A DNA stretch of 64,000 nt from Spartobacteria bacterium (GCA_003167555.1 PMSN01000029.1:1-64000), one strand, 5' to 3'. Shown: positions 44,548 through 54,165, numbered from the stretch's first letter. Translations and numbers: made by a program. Notes: generated by a model from the sequence alone, not told the origin.

Positions 44548-45545
44548 TACCCCAGCTTGCCCGCGACGAACTTCTCCAGTTTCACGATGTCGGCCGAGAA
44601 CTTGCGAATGCCTTCCGATGTCTTCTCGGTCGCCATCGCGTTGTCGTTGAACAGATATCGGAACTTTTTCTCGTCCATCTCGAGCCGCTCGATGTTCGTG
44701 CTCTTCGCCTTTTCCGGATCGAGCTTGCGCTCCACCGGCCCGTCCGATTCCGCCAGCTTCTCCAGCAAGTCCGGGCTGATCGTGAGCAAGTCGCAACCCG
44801 CCAGCTCCAGGATCTGGCTCACGTTGCGGAAGCTCGCTCCCATGACTTCGGTCTTGTGGCCGAACTTTTTGTAATAGGTGTAAATCTCCTGCACCGATTG
44901 CACGCCGGGATCGTCCGCGCCCGTGTAATCGCGCTTGTTCGCGGCTTTGTACCAATCGTAAATCCGGCCCACGAACGGCGAGATTAATTCGATGCCCGAC
45001 TCGGCACAACGCACCGCCTGCGGAAGCGAAAACATCAGCGTCAGGTTGCAGTTGATCCCTTCTTTCTCCAGGACTTCGCCCGCTTTGATCCCTTCCCACG
45101 TCGACGCGATCTTGATCAGCACCCGCTTCCGATCGATCCCATTCTCCTCATAAAGCTTGATCAATTGCCGTCCCTTGTTGATCGAGCCTTCCACATCGAA
45201 CGAGAGCCGCGCATCTGTTTCGGTTGAGACCCGGCCCGGCACGATCTCCAGGATCTCGCAGCCAAATTTCACGAGCAAGTGATCGATGATGTCTTCGATC
45301 TGGGCCGCGCCGGACAGCCCGGAATTCTTTCGGTCGGCCAGCACTTCATCGAGCAGGTGAAAATACTGCTCCTTCTGCGTAGCCGCATAGATCAGGCTCG
45401 GATTCGTCGTCGCGTCCCGGGGTTTGAATTCCTTGATGCTTTGGAAGTCGCCCGTATCGGCCACGACTACGGTGAATTTCCTCAGCTGATCGAGCTGGCT
45501 CAGTTTCGTTCCTGTTTTCTCTTGTTCGGCGGCGGCAGTGGTCAT
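44547..45545 (-). CDS. tal: Transaldolase
   Basis: 332 residues, the long TalB-type length. Blocks [40 protein letters not shown], the Schiff-base Lys in [52 protein letters not shown] and [20 protein letters not shown]. It moves a dihydroxyacetone unit between sugar phosphates in the non-oxidative pentose phosphate pathway. No transketolase or other pathway gene is adjacent. Confidence 0.95.
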   Translation of the reverse strand: MTTAAAEQEKTGTKLSQLDQLRKFTVVVADTGDFQSIKEFKPRDATTNPSLIYAATQKEQYFHLLDEVLADRKNSGLSGAAQIEDIIDHLLVKFGCEILEIVPGRVSTETDARLSFDVEGSINKGRQLIKLYEENGIDRKRVLIKIASTWEGIKAGEVLEKEGINCNLTLMFSLPQAVRCAESGIELISPFVGRIYDWYKAANKRDYTGADDPGVQSVQEIYTYYKKFGHKTEVMGASFRNVSQILELAGCDLLTISPDLLEKLAESDGPVERKLDPEKAKSTNIERLEMDEKKFRYLFNDNAMATEKTSEGIRKFSADIVKLEKFVAGKLG

Positions 45546-45667
45546 GTCATTTGGCTCCTGGGCTTCACCGAAGCGAAAAGCCCCGGTTCATTTGTGAGCT
45601 TACTGTCCCATCAAAAGGGCGACAATAACAAACTCTTCTCTCCTGCCAAGGGCCTTAACCTCCGCAC

Positions 45668-47083
45668 TTAAGCGGTCACCTTCGAAGCTTGCGCGTTTTT
45701 TTTCGAACCGAGTGCATGCCGGACGAAATTTTGCCCGATCTCCCACATGGGGCCGGGGAATTTCCGGCATTCGGTCAGGACATCGTCCAGCGCGCTGACG
45801 AACATCTCGACTTCGCGTTCGCCGATGATGAGCGGCGGCAAAATTTTCACCACGTCCATCGCGTGCCCGGCCACCTGCGAGAGGATGCGATGTTTGCTCA
45901 ACATCTGGGTCACGACCATTTGCGCGAAGAGGACCTTGTCGACTTTGTGCAGAAGCTTCCAACCCATCTTGAGTTTGAATTCCGTCGGCTCGTGGAATTC
46001 AATCGCGATGATGAGGCCTTTGCCGCGCACTTCCTTGATGAAAGAATGCTTCGCGCGCAAGGCGTCGATCCGCTCCATCAAAAGCGCGCCCATGCGCGCG
46101 GAATTCTCCACGAGCTTCTCGTCGTCGATCACTTCGAGCGAGGCGAGGCCGCACGCCATCGCCAGATTATTGCGGCCGAAAGTGGTCGAGTGCACGACGC
46201 ACCGGTCCATCCGGCTAAATGTCTTCTGATAAATCTCACGCCGGGTCACGATCGCGCCGCACGGGACGTAGCCACCGCTCAGACTCTTCGCGAGCGTGAT
46301 GATGTCCGGCTCGAGGTTCCAATGTTCGAACCCGAACATCCGGCCGGTGCGCCCGAGGCCGGTCTGGATTTCGTCGCAGACGAACAACGTCCCATGCTCC
46401 TTGCAAAGCTCCTGCGCGCGCTGGAAAAAATCAGTCTTCGGCGACTTGCAGCCTTTGCCTTGCACAGGCTCGATCACGAAAGCCGCCACGTCGCGTTTCG
46501 ACAGCTCGCGCTCGAGCGTTTCGATGTCGTCCAGAGCCACGCGCGTTTCGAAACCTTCCATGAGCGGGCCGAAACCTTCCGTAAAACTTTCGCAACCCAT
46601 CAAGGAGAGCGATCCGAGACTTAACCCATGAAACGCGCTTTCGAGTGAGATGACTCGCTTTCGTTGGGTCGCTGCGCGCGCAAATTTCAACGCGCCCTCC
46701 ATCGCTTCGGTGCCGGAGTTGCAGAAGAACACAGCGTCGAGATGCGGCGGCGTGCGCTTCGTGATCGCTTCGGCCAGCAGGCCGCTCAAGAGCGAGCAAT
46801 CCATCTGCACCATGTTCGGCAAATCGAGATCGAGCACATCGCGGATCGCCTTCTGCACGACCGGATGATTGCGCCCGATGTTGAAAACGCTGTAGCCGCT
46901 CAGGAAATCGAGATACGGCGTGTCATCCATATCGTAGAGATACGCGCCCTCCGCCCGCGCATAGACCTTGTCGAAACCGATCACGCGCTGCGCCGCGACG
47001 AGCGTTCGGTTGATGTGGCGCTCGTGCAGTTGGTAGTTTTCTCCCAGCCGCGCCGCAACGATCTCTTTTAGGTCGAAGGCCAT
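45668..47083 (-). CDS. Class III aminotransferase (ornithine/diamine type)
   Basis: 471 residues, fold type I PLP enzyme. Blocks: YLYDMDDTPYLDFLSGYSVF, FFCNSGTEAMEGALKFARAA for phosphate binding, ISLESAFHGLSLGSLSLMG, FVIEPVQGKGCKSPKTDFFQ, CDEIQTGLGRTGRMFGFEHW and the PLP Lys in ITLAKSLSGGYVPCGAI. The closest types are ornithine, acetylornithine and putrescine aminotransferases; the long C-terminal domain is like putrescine or aspartate aminotransferase-family annotated proteins. Substrate cannot be fixed from sequence. No arginine or polyamine gene is adjacent. Confidence 0.85.
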   Translation of the reverse strand: MAFDLKEIVAARLGENYQLHERHINRTLVAAQRVIGFDKVYARAEGAYLYDMDDTPYLDFLSGYSVFNIGRNHPVVQKAIRDVLDLDLPNMVQMDCSLLSGLLAEAITKRTPPHLDAVFFCNSGTEAMEGALKFARAATQRKRVISLESAFHGLSLGSLSLMGCESFTEGFGPLMEGFETRVALDDIETLERELSKRDVAAFVIEPVQGKGCKSPKTDFFQRAQELCKEHGTLFVCDEIQTGLGRTGRMFGFEHWNLEPDIITLAKSLSGGYVPCGAIVTRREIYQKTFSRMDRCVVHSTTFGRNNLAMACGLASLEVIDDEKLVENSARMGALLMERIDALRAKHSFIKEVRGKGLIIAIEFHEPTEFKLKMGWKLLHKVDKVLFAQMVVTQMLSKHRILSQVAGHAMDVVKILPPLIIGEREVEMFVSALDDVLTECRKFPGPMWEIGQNFVRHALGSKKNAQASKVTA

Positions 47084-47130
47084 GAAGATCGTGTAGCCGA
47101 TGTAGCAGGAAAACGCAACGCACCGCCACG

Positions 47131-47169
47131 CAACAAAAAGCCGCAGACTCCACGCGGGAATCTGCGGTC
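47131..47169 (-). terminator. Rho-independent terminator
   Basis: CCGCAGA (47141-47147) pairs with TCTGCGG (47161-47167) and on the minus strand the stem is followed by CTTTTTGTTG. It ends transcription of the small minus-strand gene that stops at 47195. Confidence 0.75.
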
Positions 47170-47194
47170 TCTTGGTTGTTATGTTGCTGAACGA

Positions 47195-47540
47195 TTATTC
47201 GTCGAGGACCACGCGATTCACCACGCGGGTTTCGCCGGCGCCGTCATAATAAACGTGGACGCGCGCGCCCGGTTTGATCAGCGAGGCTTCGATTGTTCTT
47301 CCGGCCTTGTTCACGTAATGGACGGTCTTGCCCAGCACATAGCTGATCGGATCGGTCATACCCTCGCGACGGACGACGATTGCCCCGTTCGAAGGTCGTC
47401 ACTGTGCCATCCGTAGAGGTCGTGGTGGTGGTGGATTCGGTCGTGACGGGATTCGTCGTCGGGCTCGTATTCAACGAATCGGGCCGATTTTGGAGTTCAT
47501 TCAAAAAACTTTCGCGAGTTGAGGGAGCGGTCGCATCGGC
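47195..47540 (-). pseudogene. Small exported-type beta protein, frameshifted
   Basis: The frame ending at 47195 encodes GAIVVRREGMTDPISYVLGK then TVHYVNKAGRTIEASLIKPG and HVYYDGAGETRVVNRVVLDE. Upstream, one base out of frame, the same strand encodes a Thr-rich run ending TSTDGTVTTFE. A typical member of this DUF5666-like type would read TVTTFE-PG-AIVVR without a break, so one base is extra near 47400. From the Met at 47359 only 54 residues would be made. The N-terminus and start could not be located; it would overlap the purL leader. Confidence 0.5.
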
Positions 47541-47555
47541 TAACGTGCGCAACAG

Positions 47556-49880
47556 ATGCCTGCCGATCCTGCCGTCACACCCGAACTCGTCGCGAAGCAT
47601 GGGTTGATGCCGGAGGAATTCGAGCGGATCAAGAAAATTCTCGGCCGCGATCCGAACTTCACCGAGCTCGGCATTTTCTCCGTGATGTGGAGCGAGCACT
47701 GTTCCTACAAAAATTCGCGCCGCGAGCTGAAAAAATTTCCAACGAGCGGGCCGAACATTCTCGTGAAAGCCGGCGAAGAAAACGCCGGCGTGGTCGACAT
47801 CGGCGATGGCTGGGCCGTCGCGTTCAAGATCGAGAGCCACAATCATCCGAGCGCGATCGAGCCTTTCCAGGGCGCGGCCACCGGCGTGGGCGGGATCATC
47901 CGCGATATTTTCACGATGGGCGCGCGCCCGGAGTTTCTTCTCAATTCGCTCCGCTTCGGACCAATCACGGAATTTCGGAGACCGGATACCGGAAACGGGA
48001 AAGAAAAAGACCTTTCCGCAATCCCCAATCCGAAATCCGAAATCCAGAACAACCGTAGGTTGTTCACGGGCGTCGTTTCGGGGATCGCGCATTACGGGAA
48101 TTGCATCGGGATCCCGACCATCGGCGGCGAAATCTATTTCGACGAAAGTTTCGAGGGCAATCCGCTCATCAATGTTTTTTGTCTCGGCGTTCTGCGGCAC
48201 GAACAACTCGCGCGCGGCGCAGCCAGCGGTGTGGGCAATCCGGTTTTTTATGTCGGTGCCGAAACCGGGCGCGATGGATTGGCGGGCGCGGCCTTCGCCT
48301 CCCGCGAGCTGACGGAAGAATCGCGCGAAGATCGCCCGGCGGTGCAGGTGGGCGACCCGTTCAAGGAAAAATTGCTGCTCGAGGCCTGCCTCGAATTGCT
48401 CGCGACGGATGCCGTGGCGGGAATCCAGGACATGGGTGCGGCCGGGCTGACCTGCTCGACTTGTGAGACCGCGAGTCGCGGCGGCACCGGCGTGGAGATC
48501 GATCTGGCGAAGGTGCCAAAGCGCGAGCCGGGTATGACGCCCTACGAAATTTTGCTGAGCGAATCGCAGGAGCGGATGCTGATCATCGCGAAGCGCGGCC
48601 GCGAAAATATTGTGCGCGAAGTTTTTGAAAAGTGGGATGTGCCCTGCGCCGAGATCGGGCGCGTCACCGATGACGGCATGATGCGCGTGCGCAACAACGG
48701 AACGCTCGTCGCGGAGATTCCGGCGAAACCGCTGGCGGACGAGGCGCCACTTTATTCGCGCGAAGCGAGAAAGCCAACCGCGGATTTCGCGGATGACACG
48801 GATGGATCCTGGAATCAGAAAATATCCGCGCCATCCGCGGTTGAATCTCTTCGTATGCTCCTGCGCGATCCGTCGATCGCGTCGAAGAACTGGGTCTACC
48901 GGCAATACGATCACATGGTGCGGACCGGGACGGTTGTCTTGCCGGGCTCGGATGCCGCCGTCTTCCGCGTGCGTGAAGCGAACAAGATCCTGGCGGCGAC
49001 GACGGATTGTAATTCGCTCTATTGCCGGCTCGGTCCGCGCGAAGGCGGGCGGATCGCGGTGGCGGAAGCCGCGCGAAATCTGACCTGCTCCGGCGCGACT
49101 CCGCTGGCGGTGACAGACAATCTGAATTTCGGAAATCCCTACAAGCCGGAAAACTTCTGGCAGTTGCGCGAGGCGGTGGAAGGCGTGGCCGAAACGTGTC
49201 GCGCGTTCGGCACGCCGGTGGTCGGCGGAAATGTCTCTCTATATAATGAGAGCCCGGCGAGCGTGGTCGATCCCACACCGACCGTGGCGATGGTCGGGTT
49301 GATCGACGACGAAGCCCACATCACGACGCAATTCTTCAAAGCGGAAGGCGACGCGATTATTCTCGTCGGTGAAATCGGCGACGAAATGGGCGCGAGCCAT
49401 TTTCTGAAAGTCTGTCATGGCCGCAAGGAAGGCTTGCCTCCCCGGCTGGATGTCGAACGCGAGCTGGCGGTGCAGAATTCCGTGCGTGAATTGATTCGGG
49501 CCGGGCTCGTGAAAAGCGCGCATGATTGTTCGGAGGGCGGGCTCGCGGTCGCGCTGGCGGAATCGTGTTTCAATCCGGATGGACGCTTCGGCGCGGAGAT
49601 CGAGATAGCTTCCACGCTGGAAGATTATGCGATCCTCTTCAACGAATCGCAGTCGCGCATCGTGATTTCTTGCGCGGCGGATGATGCGGAAAAGGTTATG
49701 ACGATCCTGCGATCTAAAAATATTCCGCACAGTTTGCTCGGAAGCGTTGCGATAAAAACACTTTGCATCAAGACAGCGGCCGCCGAGTTATCCTGGCCGA
49801 TCGACGATCTTTACGACGATTGGTTTCACGCCATTCGCCGCGCGGTCGAGACCGATTCGGAACCGGTGCCAAGCTTGTAA
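47556..49880 (+). CDS. purL: Phosphoribosylformylglycinamidine synthase subunit PurL
   Basis: 774 residues, slightly longer than the usual 730-750. AIR-synthase-like blocks: [100 protein letters not shown] and [14 protein letters not shown]. It makes FGAM from FGAR in purine synthesis, together with PurQ and PurS (not in this window). Two stretches are foreign to the family and are encoded by repeat DNA: about residues 140-167 ([20 protein letters not shown]) and 408-431 ([19 protein letters not shown]). First gene of purL-purF-purM. Confidence 0.95.
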   Translation: MPADPAVTPELVAKHGLMPEEFERIKKILGRDPNFTELGIFSVMWSEHCSYKNSRRELKKFPTSGPNILVKAGEENAGVVDIGDGWAVAFKIESHNHPSAIEPFQGAATGVGGIIRDIFTMGARPEFLLNSLRFGPITEFRRPDTGNGKEKDLSAIPNPKSEIQNNRRLFTGVVSGIAHYGNCIGIPTIGGEIYFDESFEGNPLINVFCLGVLRHEQLARGAASGVGNPVFYVGAETGRDGLAGAAFASRELTEESREDRPAVQVGDPFKEKLLLEACLELLATDAVAGIQDMGAAGLTCSTCETASRGGTGVEIDLAKVPKREPGMTPYEILLSESQERMLIIAKRGRENIVREVFEKWDVPCAEIGRVTDDGMMRVRNNGTLVAEIPAKPLADEAPLYSREARKPTADFADDTDGSWNQKISAPSAVESLRMLLRDPSIASKNWVYRQYDHMVRTGTVVLPGSDAAVFRVREANKILAATTDCNSLYCRLGPREGGRIAVAEAARNLTCSGATPLAVTDNLNFGNPYKPENFWQLREAVEGVAETCRAFGTPVVGGNVSLYNESPASVVDPTPTVAMVGLIDDEAHITTQFFKAEGDAIILVGEIGDEMGASHFLKVCHGRKEGLPPRLDVERELAVQNSVRELIRAGLVKSAHDCSEGGLAVALAESCFNPDGRFGAEIEIASTLEDYAILFNESQSRIVISCAADDAEKVMTILRSKNIPHSLLGSVAIKTLCIKTAAAELSWPIDDLYDDWFHAIRRAVETDSEPVPSL
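47975..48053. repeat. Repeat tract inserted in frame in purL, site 1
   Basis: Contains GGAAAG AAAAAGA CCTTTCC (a hairpin) and the tandem AATCCGAAATCCGAAATCC. About 80 bases keep the purL frame open and add roughly 25 residues between LRFGPIT and [10 protein letters not shown], which are contiguous or joined by a short loop in other PurL proteins. Confidence 0.65.
48776..48842. repeat. Palindromic repeat inserted in frame in purL, site 2
   Basis: AACCGCGGATTTCGCGGAT (48776-48794) is complementary at 17 of 19 positions to ATCCGCGCCATCCGCGGTT (48824-48842). It encodes about 23 residues within a loop where family members vary. The whole is 67 bp and keeps frame. Confidence 0.7.
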
Positions 49881-49929
49881 GCAATTGTCTTCATTGATTC
49901 GCGTTTCGATTGGCGGATGCTTCCATACG

Positions 49930-51423
49930 ATGTCGCTTAAATCGACGCAGGATATCGAAGACCCGCGCCTCGCGTTTCCGCAACACGAGTGCGGCATCTT
50001 CGCGGTCTTCGGTCATCCGAATGCCGCGGTGCTGACCTATTACGGTCTGTTCGCGTTGCAACATCGCGGGCAGGAAAGCGCCGGCATCGTCACGAGCGCC
50101 GGCCCCGCGGCCACCTTTCAGCTTCATCGCGACATGGGTCTCGTCTCGCAGGTTTTCGGCGCGGAAGAGCTGGAGCGGCTAAGAGGAACGCGCGCACTGG
50201 GCCACACGCGTTATTCCACCACGGGATCGAGCACGTTGAAAAATGCACAGCCATTCGTGGTCGATTGTTTCCGCGGTCAGATCGCGGTCGCGCACAATGG
50301 GAACCTGATCAACGCCGCCGTCCTGCGCGACGAACTGGAACAGAAAGGTTCCATTTTCCAAACGACGGCCGACAGCGAAATCATTCCGCATCTGCTCGCG
50401 CAGCCGTCGAAAAACGGCGGCACCCCGCTGAGCGTTCTCCGGCGTCTCGAAGGCGCGTTCAGCCTTATTATTATGAGCGAACGCGAGATCATCGGCGTGC
50501 GCGATCCGTTTGGCTTCCGACCGCTGGTGCTGGGCAAACTCGATGGCGCTTACATTCTGGCGTCCGAAACCTGCGCGTTCGATCTCGTGCACGCGGAATT
50601 TATTCGCGAAGTGGAACCCGGCGAAGTCGTGATCATCAGCGAAGACGGAATCCGTTCGGAGTGGCCGTTCCGCGACGAGCAGCAAGCGTTCTGCATGTTC
50701 GAGTACGTTTATTTTGCGCGGCCCGACAGCATTATGGGCGGCGTCAACGTCGCGAAAATCCGCACCGAGATGGGACGCGAGCTGGCGAGACGATTCCCGG
50801 CCAAAGCCGACATCGTCGTGCCGGTCCCCGACTCGGGGAACTACGCGGCGCTCGGCTTCGCGCACGAGCTGAACATTCCCTACGAACACGCCTTCGTGCG
50901 CAATCACTACATCGGGCGCACGTTTCTGCAGCCGAGCCAGCTCATCCGCGATTTCGATGTGCGCGTGAAATTGAATTTGATCAAGGAAGCCGTGGAAGGG
51001 AAACGCGTGGTGGTGGTGGACGATTCGATTGTGCGCGGCACGACGGCGCGCGCGCGCGTGGTCAATCTGCGCGAAGCCGGCGCGAAGGAGGTGCACATGC
51101 GGGTGAGCTGTCCGCCGCATCGCTTCGCCTGCCATTACGGAATTGATTTCCCCGATCCGGAAAAGTTGATCGCCAACCAGATGCCGATGGATGAGATCTG
51201 CAAATATCTCGGGGTCGACAGTCTCGGTTATCTGGACGTGGAAGGAATGGTGCGCGCGACGGGAAAACCGGCGAACCAGTTTTGTCTGGCGTGTTTCACC
51301 GGCAACTATCCCCTGCCCGTCGATCCGGAGCTGGACAAGTTCATCATGGAAAAACGCGAAGGCCGCTCGAAAGCGCTCGCGGCCGAGGAAGCGCATCCAA
51401 CGTTATTCGCGGATCTAAAGTAA
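49930..51423 (+). CDS. purF: Amidophosphoribosyltransferase
   Basis: 497 residues from ATG at 49930 (MSLKSTQDIEDPRLAFPQHE); a TTG 15 codons earlier is possible. The N-terminal nucleophile Cys is in HECGIFAVFGHPNAAVLTYY, preceded by about 20 residues that would be removed as propeptide. Glutaminase blocks RGTRALGHTRYSTTGSS and VAHNGNLINA; PRTase block RVVVVDDSIVRGTTARARVV. Cys residues in QQAFCMFEYVYFARPDS, CPPHRFACHYGIDFP and FCLACFTGNYP match the iron-sulfur ligands of the Bacillus-type enzyme. It commits PRPP to purine synthesis. Confidence 0.95.
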   Translation: MSLKSTQDIEDPRLAFPQHECGIFAVFGHPNAAVLTYYGLFALQHRGQESAGIVTSAGPAATFQLHRDMGLVSQVFGAEELERLRGTRALGHTRYSTTGSSTLKNAQPFVVDCFRGQIAVAHNGNLINAAVLRDELEQKGSIFQTTADSEIIPHLLAQPSKNGGTPLSVLRRLEGAFSLIIMSEREIIGVRDPFGFRPLVLGKLDGAYILASETCAFDLVHAEFIREVEPGEVVIISEDGIRSEWPFRDEQQAFCMFEYVYFARPDSIMGGVNVAKIRTEMGRELARRFPAKADIVVPVPDSGNYAALGFAHELNIPYEHAFVRNHYIGRTFLQPSQLIRDFDVRVKLNLIKEAVEGKRVVVVDDSIVRGTTARARVVNLREAGAKEVHMRVSCPPHRFACHYGIDFPDPEKLIANQMPMDEICKYLGVDSLGYLDVEGMVRATGKPANQFCLACFTGNYPLPVDPELDKFIMEKREGRSKALAAEEAHPTLFADLK

Positions 51424-51440
51424 TTGCAGATTGTAGATCT

Positions 51441-51490
51441 CAGATTTCAGATTGAGTGAGGACAATCGGCATTCTGCAATCTGAAATCTG
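51441..51490. repeat. Perfect hairpin abutting the purM start
   Basis: CAGATTTCAGATTG (51441-51454) is the exact complement of CAATCTGAAATCTG (51477-51490), with a 22-base loop. The purM ATG follows two bases later. It belongs to the same simple-repeat type as AATCCGAAATCC inside purL. It may serve as a weak terminator, attenuator or translation block between purF and purM. Confidence 0.65.
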
Positions 51491-51492
51491 AA

Positions 51493-52503
51493 ATGGAAAA
51501 AGCTTACGCGCGCGCCGGGGTGGATGTGGATCTCGGCAACTTCGTCAAGCGCCGCATTCAAGCGCGCGTAAAGAGCACCCACGGGCCCGAGGTGCTCGGA
51601 AAGATTGGCGGCTTCGGCGGGCTCTTCGCTCCGAATTTTTCCGACCTGCGCGAACCGGTGTTGGTGGCAAGCGTCGATGGCGTCGGCACGAAATTGAAGG
51701 TCGCGTTCGCGCTCGACCGGCACGATACCGTCGGCGCCGATCTCGTGAATCATTGCGTGAACGACATCGCCGTTCTGGGCGCGCGCCCGCTTTTTTTTCT
51801 CGATTACATCGGCGCGGAGAAACTGGAGCCGCGCGTCTTCGATCAACTGCTTTCCGGTTTTACCAAGGCCTGTCGGGCGGCCGGTTGCGCTTTGATCGGC
51901 GGAGAAACCGCGCAGATGCCGGGGATGTATCGCAAGGGCGAGTACGATCTCGCCGGCTACATTGTCGGTGTGGTCGAGCGCTCGAAATTGATCGATGGCC
52001 GCAGAATCAAACCGGGCGACGTCATTCTCGGCTTGCCTTCGAACGGCTTGCACACGAACGGCTACTCGCTCGCGCGGAAAATTCTTTTTGAGAAGATGCG
52101 GCTGAAAGCGACTTCGAAGGTGGATGGGATCAAGAACTCGTTAGGCGTCGAGCTTTTGCGCGTCCACAAGAACTATCAACCTTTGCTCGCGAAGGTGCCG
52201 GCGGAAAAGATTCATGGCCTGGCCCACATCACCGGTGGCGGTTTGATCGATAACTTGCCGCGCGTTCTGCCAAAGAATTGCGACGCAGTCATCGAGACAA
52301 AAAGCTGGCGTATCCCAGCCATCTTCGAGTTGTTACAACGCAACGGAAAAGTCGAGCGCGCCGAGATGTATCAAGTCTTCAACATGGGTATCGGCATGGC
52401 CGTGATCGTTTCGGCGAAAGACGCGACGAACGTGGCGCGACAGTTAGGAGCGAAACAGATTGGCCGAATCGAGCGTGGATCAGGCTTAACGATTATCAGG
52501 TAG
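51493..52503 (+). CDS. purM: Phosphoribosylformylglycinamidine cyclo-ligase (AIR synthetase)
   Basis: 336 residues. MEKAYARAGVDVDLGNFVKR, VLVASVDGVGTKLKVAFALD, HDTVGADLVNHCVNDIAVLG, GGETAQMPGMYRKGEYDLAG, LPSNGLHTNGYSLARKILFE and HGLAHITGGGLIDNLPRVLP are all family blocks. It converts FGAM to AIR. No Shine-Dalgarno sequence is seen: the bases before the ATG are the right arm of a palindrome (51477-51490). The stop codon overlaps a further repeat. Confidence 0.95.
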   Translation: MEKAYARAGVDVDLGNFVKRRIQARVKSTHGPEVLGKIGGFGGLFAPNFSDLREPVLVASVDGVGTKLKVAFALDRHDTVGADLVNHCVNDIAVLGARPLFFLDYIGAEKLEPRVFDQLLSGFTKACRAAGCALIGGETAQMPGMYRKGEYDLAGYIVGVVERSKLIDGRRIKPGDVILGLPSNGLHTNGYSLARKILFEKMRLKATSKVDGIKNSLGVELLRVHKNYQPLLAKVPAEKIHGLAHITGGGLIDNLPRVLPKNCDAVIETKSWRIPAIFELLQRNGKVERAEMYQVFNMGIGMAVIVSAKDATNVARQLGAKQIGRIERGSGLTIIR

Positions 52504-52565
52504 GGGCGATTGACCAATCGCCCGGCCGGTTGTGTGAACCTTGGCGTTTCACAGAAACGCCCTAC
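52500..52565. repeat. GTAGGG...CCCTAC repeat
   Basis: GTAGGGGCGATTGACCAATC GCCC and CGTTTCACAGAAACGCCCTA C are two nested palindromes, with outer GTAGGG and CCCTAC ends complementary. It touches the purM stop and fills most of the gap before the aldo/keto reductase start. Confidence 0.6.
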
Positions 52566-52574
52566 AATTACAAA

Positions 52575-53474
52575 ATGGAAAAGCGGCAACTCGGCCAGAC
52601 CGACATGCAAGTGACCGTGCTCGGTTTCGGCGGGGCCGAGATTGGCTTTGAAGGCGCGGCGGAAGAAACGGTCGCACGTTTGCTGAACAGCGCGCTGGAT
52701 GCCGGGCTGAATGTTATCGACACCGGCGAATGCTATGAAGGAAGCGAAGAGCTGATCGGCAAAACCGCGAGCCATCGCCGGGACGAATACTACCTCTTCA
52801 CAAAGTGCGGTCATCCGCGCGGCGTGGGCACGGAAGATTGGTCGCCTGCTTCGCTCCTCGAAAGCATCGAGCGCAGCTTGCGGCGCTTGAGGACCGATCA
52901 TCTCGACTTGATCCAATTGCACACCTGTTCGGAATCGGTCCTGCGCAAAGGAGACGCGATCGCCGCGCTCCGGACGGCACGGGAGAAGGGTTATACGCGT
53001 TACATCGGTTACAGCGGTGACAGTCTCGCGGCGAAGTATGCCGTGGAATGCGGCGCGTTCGATACCTTGCAAACCTCGATCAACATCGCCGAGCAGGAAC
53101 CGCTCGAGCTGACTCTGCCTTTGGCGCGCGAGCGCGAGATGGGCGTGATCGCGAAGCGCCCGATTGCGAATGTGGCCTGGAAGGAACAGCACAAACCGAT
53201 TGACTCTTATCATCACACCTATTGGCAAAGATTGAGCAAGCTGAAGTACGAATTCATCCACCAGCTTCCGTTGGAGGAATCCGTCGCGCGTGCCCTACGC
53301 TTCACGCTCAGTGTTCCGGGAGTGCACACGGCCATTGTCGGCACAACCAAACCCGAGCGCTGGAGGCAGAACGCGAAAATGATCGAGGCCGGCCTGCTCA
53401 GTGAGAGGGAATTCGCGGCGATCCAGGAGCGATGGGAAGAGATCGCGCCCCCGACGTGGATTGGGCAGACTTAA
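52575..53474 (+). CDS. Aldo/keto reductase
   Basis: 299 residues from MEKRQLGQTDMQVTVLGFGG. The four catalytic positions are visible: Asp and Tyr in NVIDTGECYEGSEELIGKTA, Lys in YYLFTKCGHPRGV and His in LDLIQLHTCSES. VSVPGVHTAIVGTTKPERW-like NADP end (LSVPGVHTAIVGTTKPERWR) is present. Substrate unknown. It is in the purM transcription direction, 70 bases downstream, but functional linkage is not evident. Confidence 0.9.
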   Translation: MEKRQLGQTDMQVTVLGFGGAEIGFEGAAEETVARLLNSALDAGLNVIDTGECYEGSEELIGKTASHRRDEYYLFTKCGHPRGVGTEDWSPASLLESIERSLRRLRTDHLDLIQLHTCSESVLRKGDAIAALRTAREKGYTRYIGYSGDSLAAKYAVECGAFDTLQTSINIAEQEPLELTLPLAREREMGVIAKRPIANVAWKEQHKPIDSYHHTYWQRLSKLKYEFIHQLPLEESVARALRFTLSVPGVHTAIVGTTKPERWRQNAKMIEAGLLSEREFAAIQERWEEIAPPTWIGQT

Positions 53475-53516
53475 TTAGAAGTCACGGCCGGAAGCAGCAA
53501 TGGCCCCAAAAACAAT

Positions 53517-53549
53517 CAACGCGAGCCTTCGCTTTGAAGGCTCGCGTTG
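53517..53549. terminator. Bidirectional terminator hairpin
   Basis: CAACGCGAGCCTTC and GAAGGCTCGCGTTG form a perfect 14-bp stem around GCTTT, between the convergent aldo/keto reductase and histone-like genes. No strong T-run follows on either side. Confidence 0.75.
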
Positions 53550-53584
53550 ATGCGAGAAATCGAGATTAGAAAACGAAGCAGCGG

Positions 53585-53941
53585 CTACTTCTTGCCGGCC
53601 GCTTTTCTGCGCGCGGCCCATCGGGCCTTCATCGCATCAGAAAGTTTTTTCCTGCCGGCCGCGGTTAGTCCGCCCTTCTTCTTCCCCTTCGCCGCGCCAC
53701 CGCCGGTTCCTTTGCGCCGAGCCCAGCGAGCCTTGGCCGCGGTCGCGAGCTTCGCGCGTGTGGCTGCCGACATTGGGCGGCGACGACGCCGGCGACGCCG
53801 GATGATTTTGCCAGAGCTAGCCGCTCCGGCTGAGCTGCTCGCGCCACCACCCCCGAAGAGTGTAGACAACTGGCGTTCGAGCGTGTCGATCTGTTGCCTT
53901 ATTGAAAGTGCTTTCGATAGTTTATTAAGAGACAGGTCCAT
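53585..53941 (-). CDS. Histone-like basic protein with two ARW repeats
   Basis: 118 residues. The N-terminal 35 residues form a coiled coil (SIRQQIDTLERQLSTLFGGG). After an Arg run (KIIRRRRRRRRP) come two related units, SAATRAKLATAAKARWARRK and TAAGRKKLSDAMKARWAARR, linked by Gly/Lys-rich sequence, and a KAAGKK tail. The units resemble the NUMOD3-like or histone H1-like DNA-binding helices found in small basic proteins of several bacterial phyla. It probably coats or bridges DNA as a dimer. The assignment is by composition and repeat pattern. Confidence 0.75.
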   Translation of the reverse strand: MDLSLNKLSKALSIRQQIDTLERQLSTLFGGGGASSSAGAASSGKIIRRRRRRRRPMSAATRAKLATAAKARWARRKGTGGGAAKGKKKGGLTAAGRKKLSDAMKARWAARRKAAGKK

Positions 53942-54093
53942 GGGCTCCTAGATAGCTCACTCAGGAATAACTGCAAGCGAAATACTCAAGTAACTTAAGG
54001 TGCCTCAAATTTAGTTACTTGATCCGCGTAGAAGAATGATCCAAAACAAAAAGAAAGACGACAGCTTTGCCTTAGGTATAATGCCGAAGTTTC

Positions 54094-54165
54094 GGGCGGT
54101 TAGCTCAGTGGTAGAGCGGCTGGTTTACACCCAGTAGGTCGGGGGTTCGAAACCCTCACCGCCCA
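54094..54165 (+). tRNA. tRNA-Val (UAC)
   Basis: Cloverleaf: acceptor GGGCGGT with ACCGCCC, D arm GCTC...GAGC, anticodon stem GCTGG/CCAGT with loop TTTACAC (anticodon TAC), T arm GGGGG TTCGAAA CCCTC. CCA is not encoded; a T-rich stretch follows directly and may end transcription. It stands alone. Confidence 0.95.

Noticed and set aside
44461-45099. Extension of the trmL frame to 361 residues upstream
   Set aside because: The added part is the shadow of transaldolase and the palindromic repeat; the family start MFNVVLVEPEIPPNTGNVGR lies at 44460.
47244-48914. 556-residue frame antisense to purL
   Set aside because: Composition is rich in Arg, His, Asp as expected for the complement of a GC-rich gene; it has no motif. 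Only its last part overlaps the frameshifted small gene at 47195-47540.
49989-51396. Long frames on both strands over purF (385 and 405 residues)
   Set aside because: They are Arg/His-rich shadows of the intact purF frame, with no start signal or domain.
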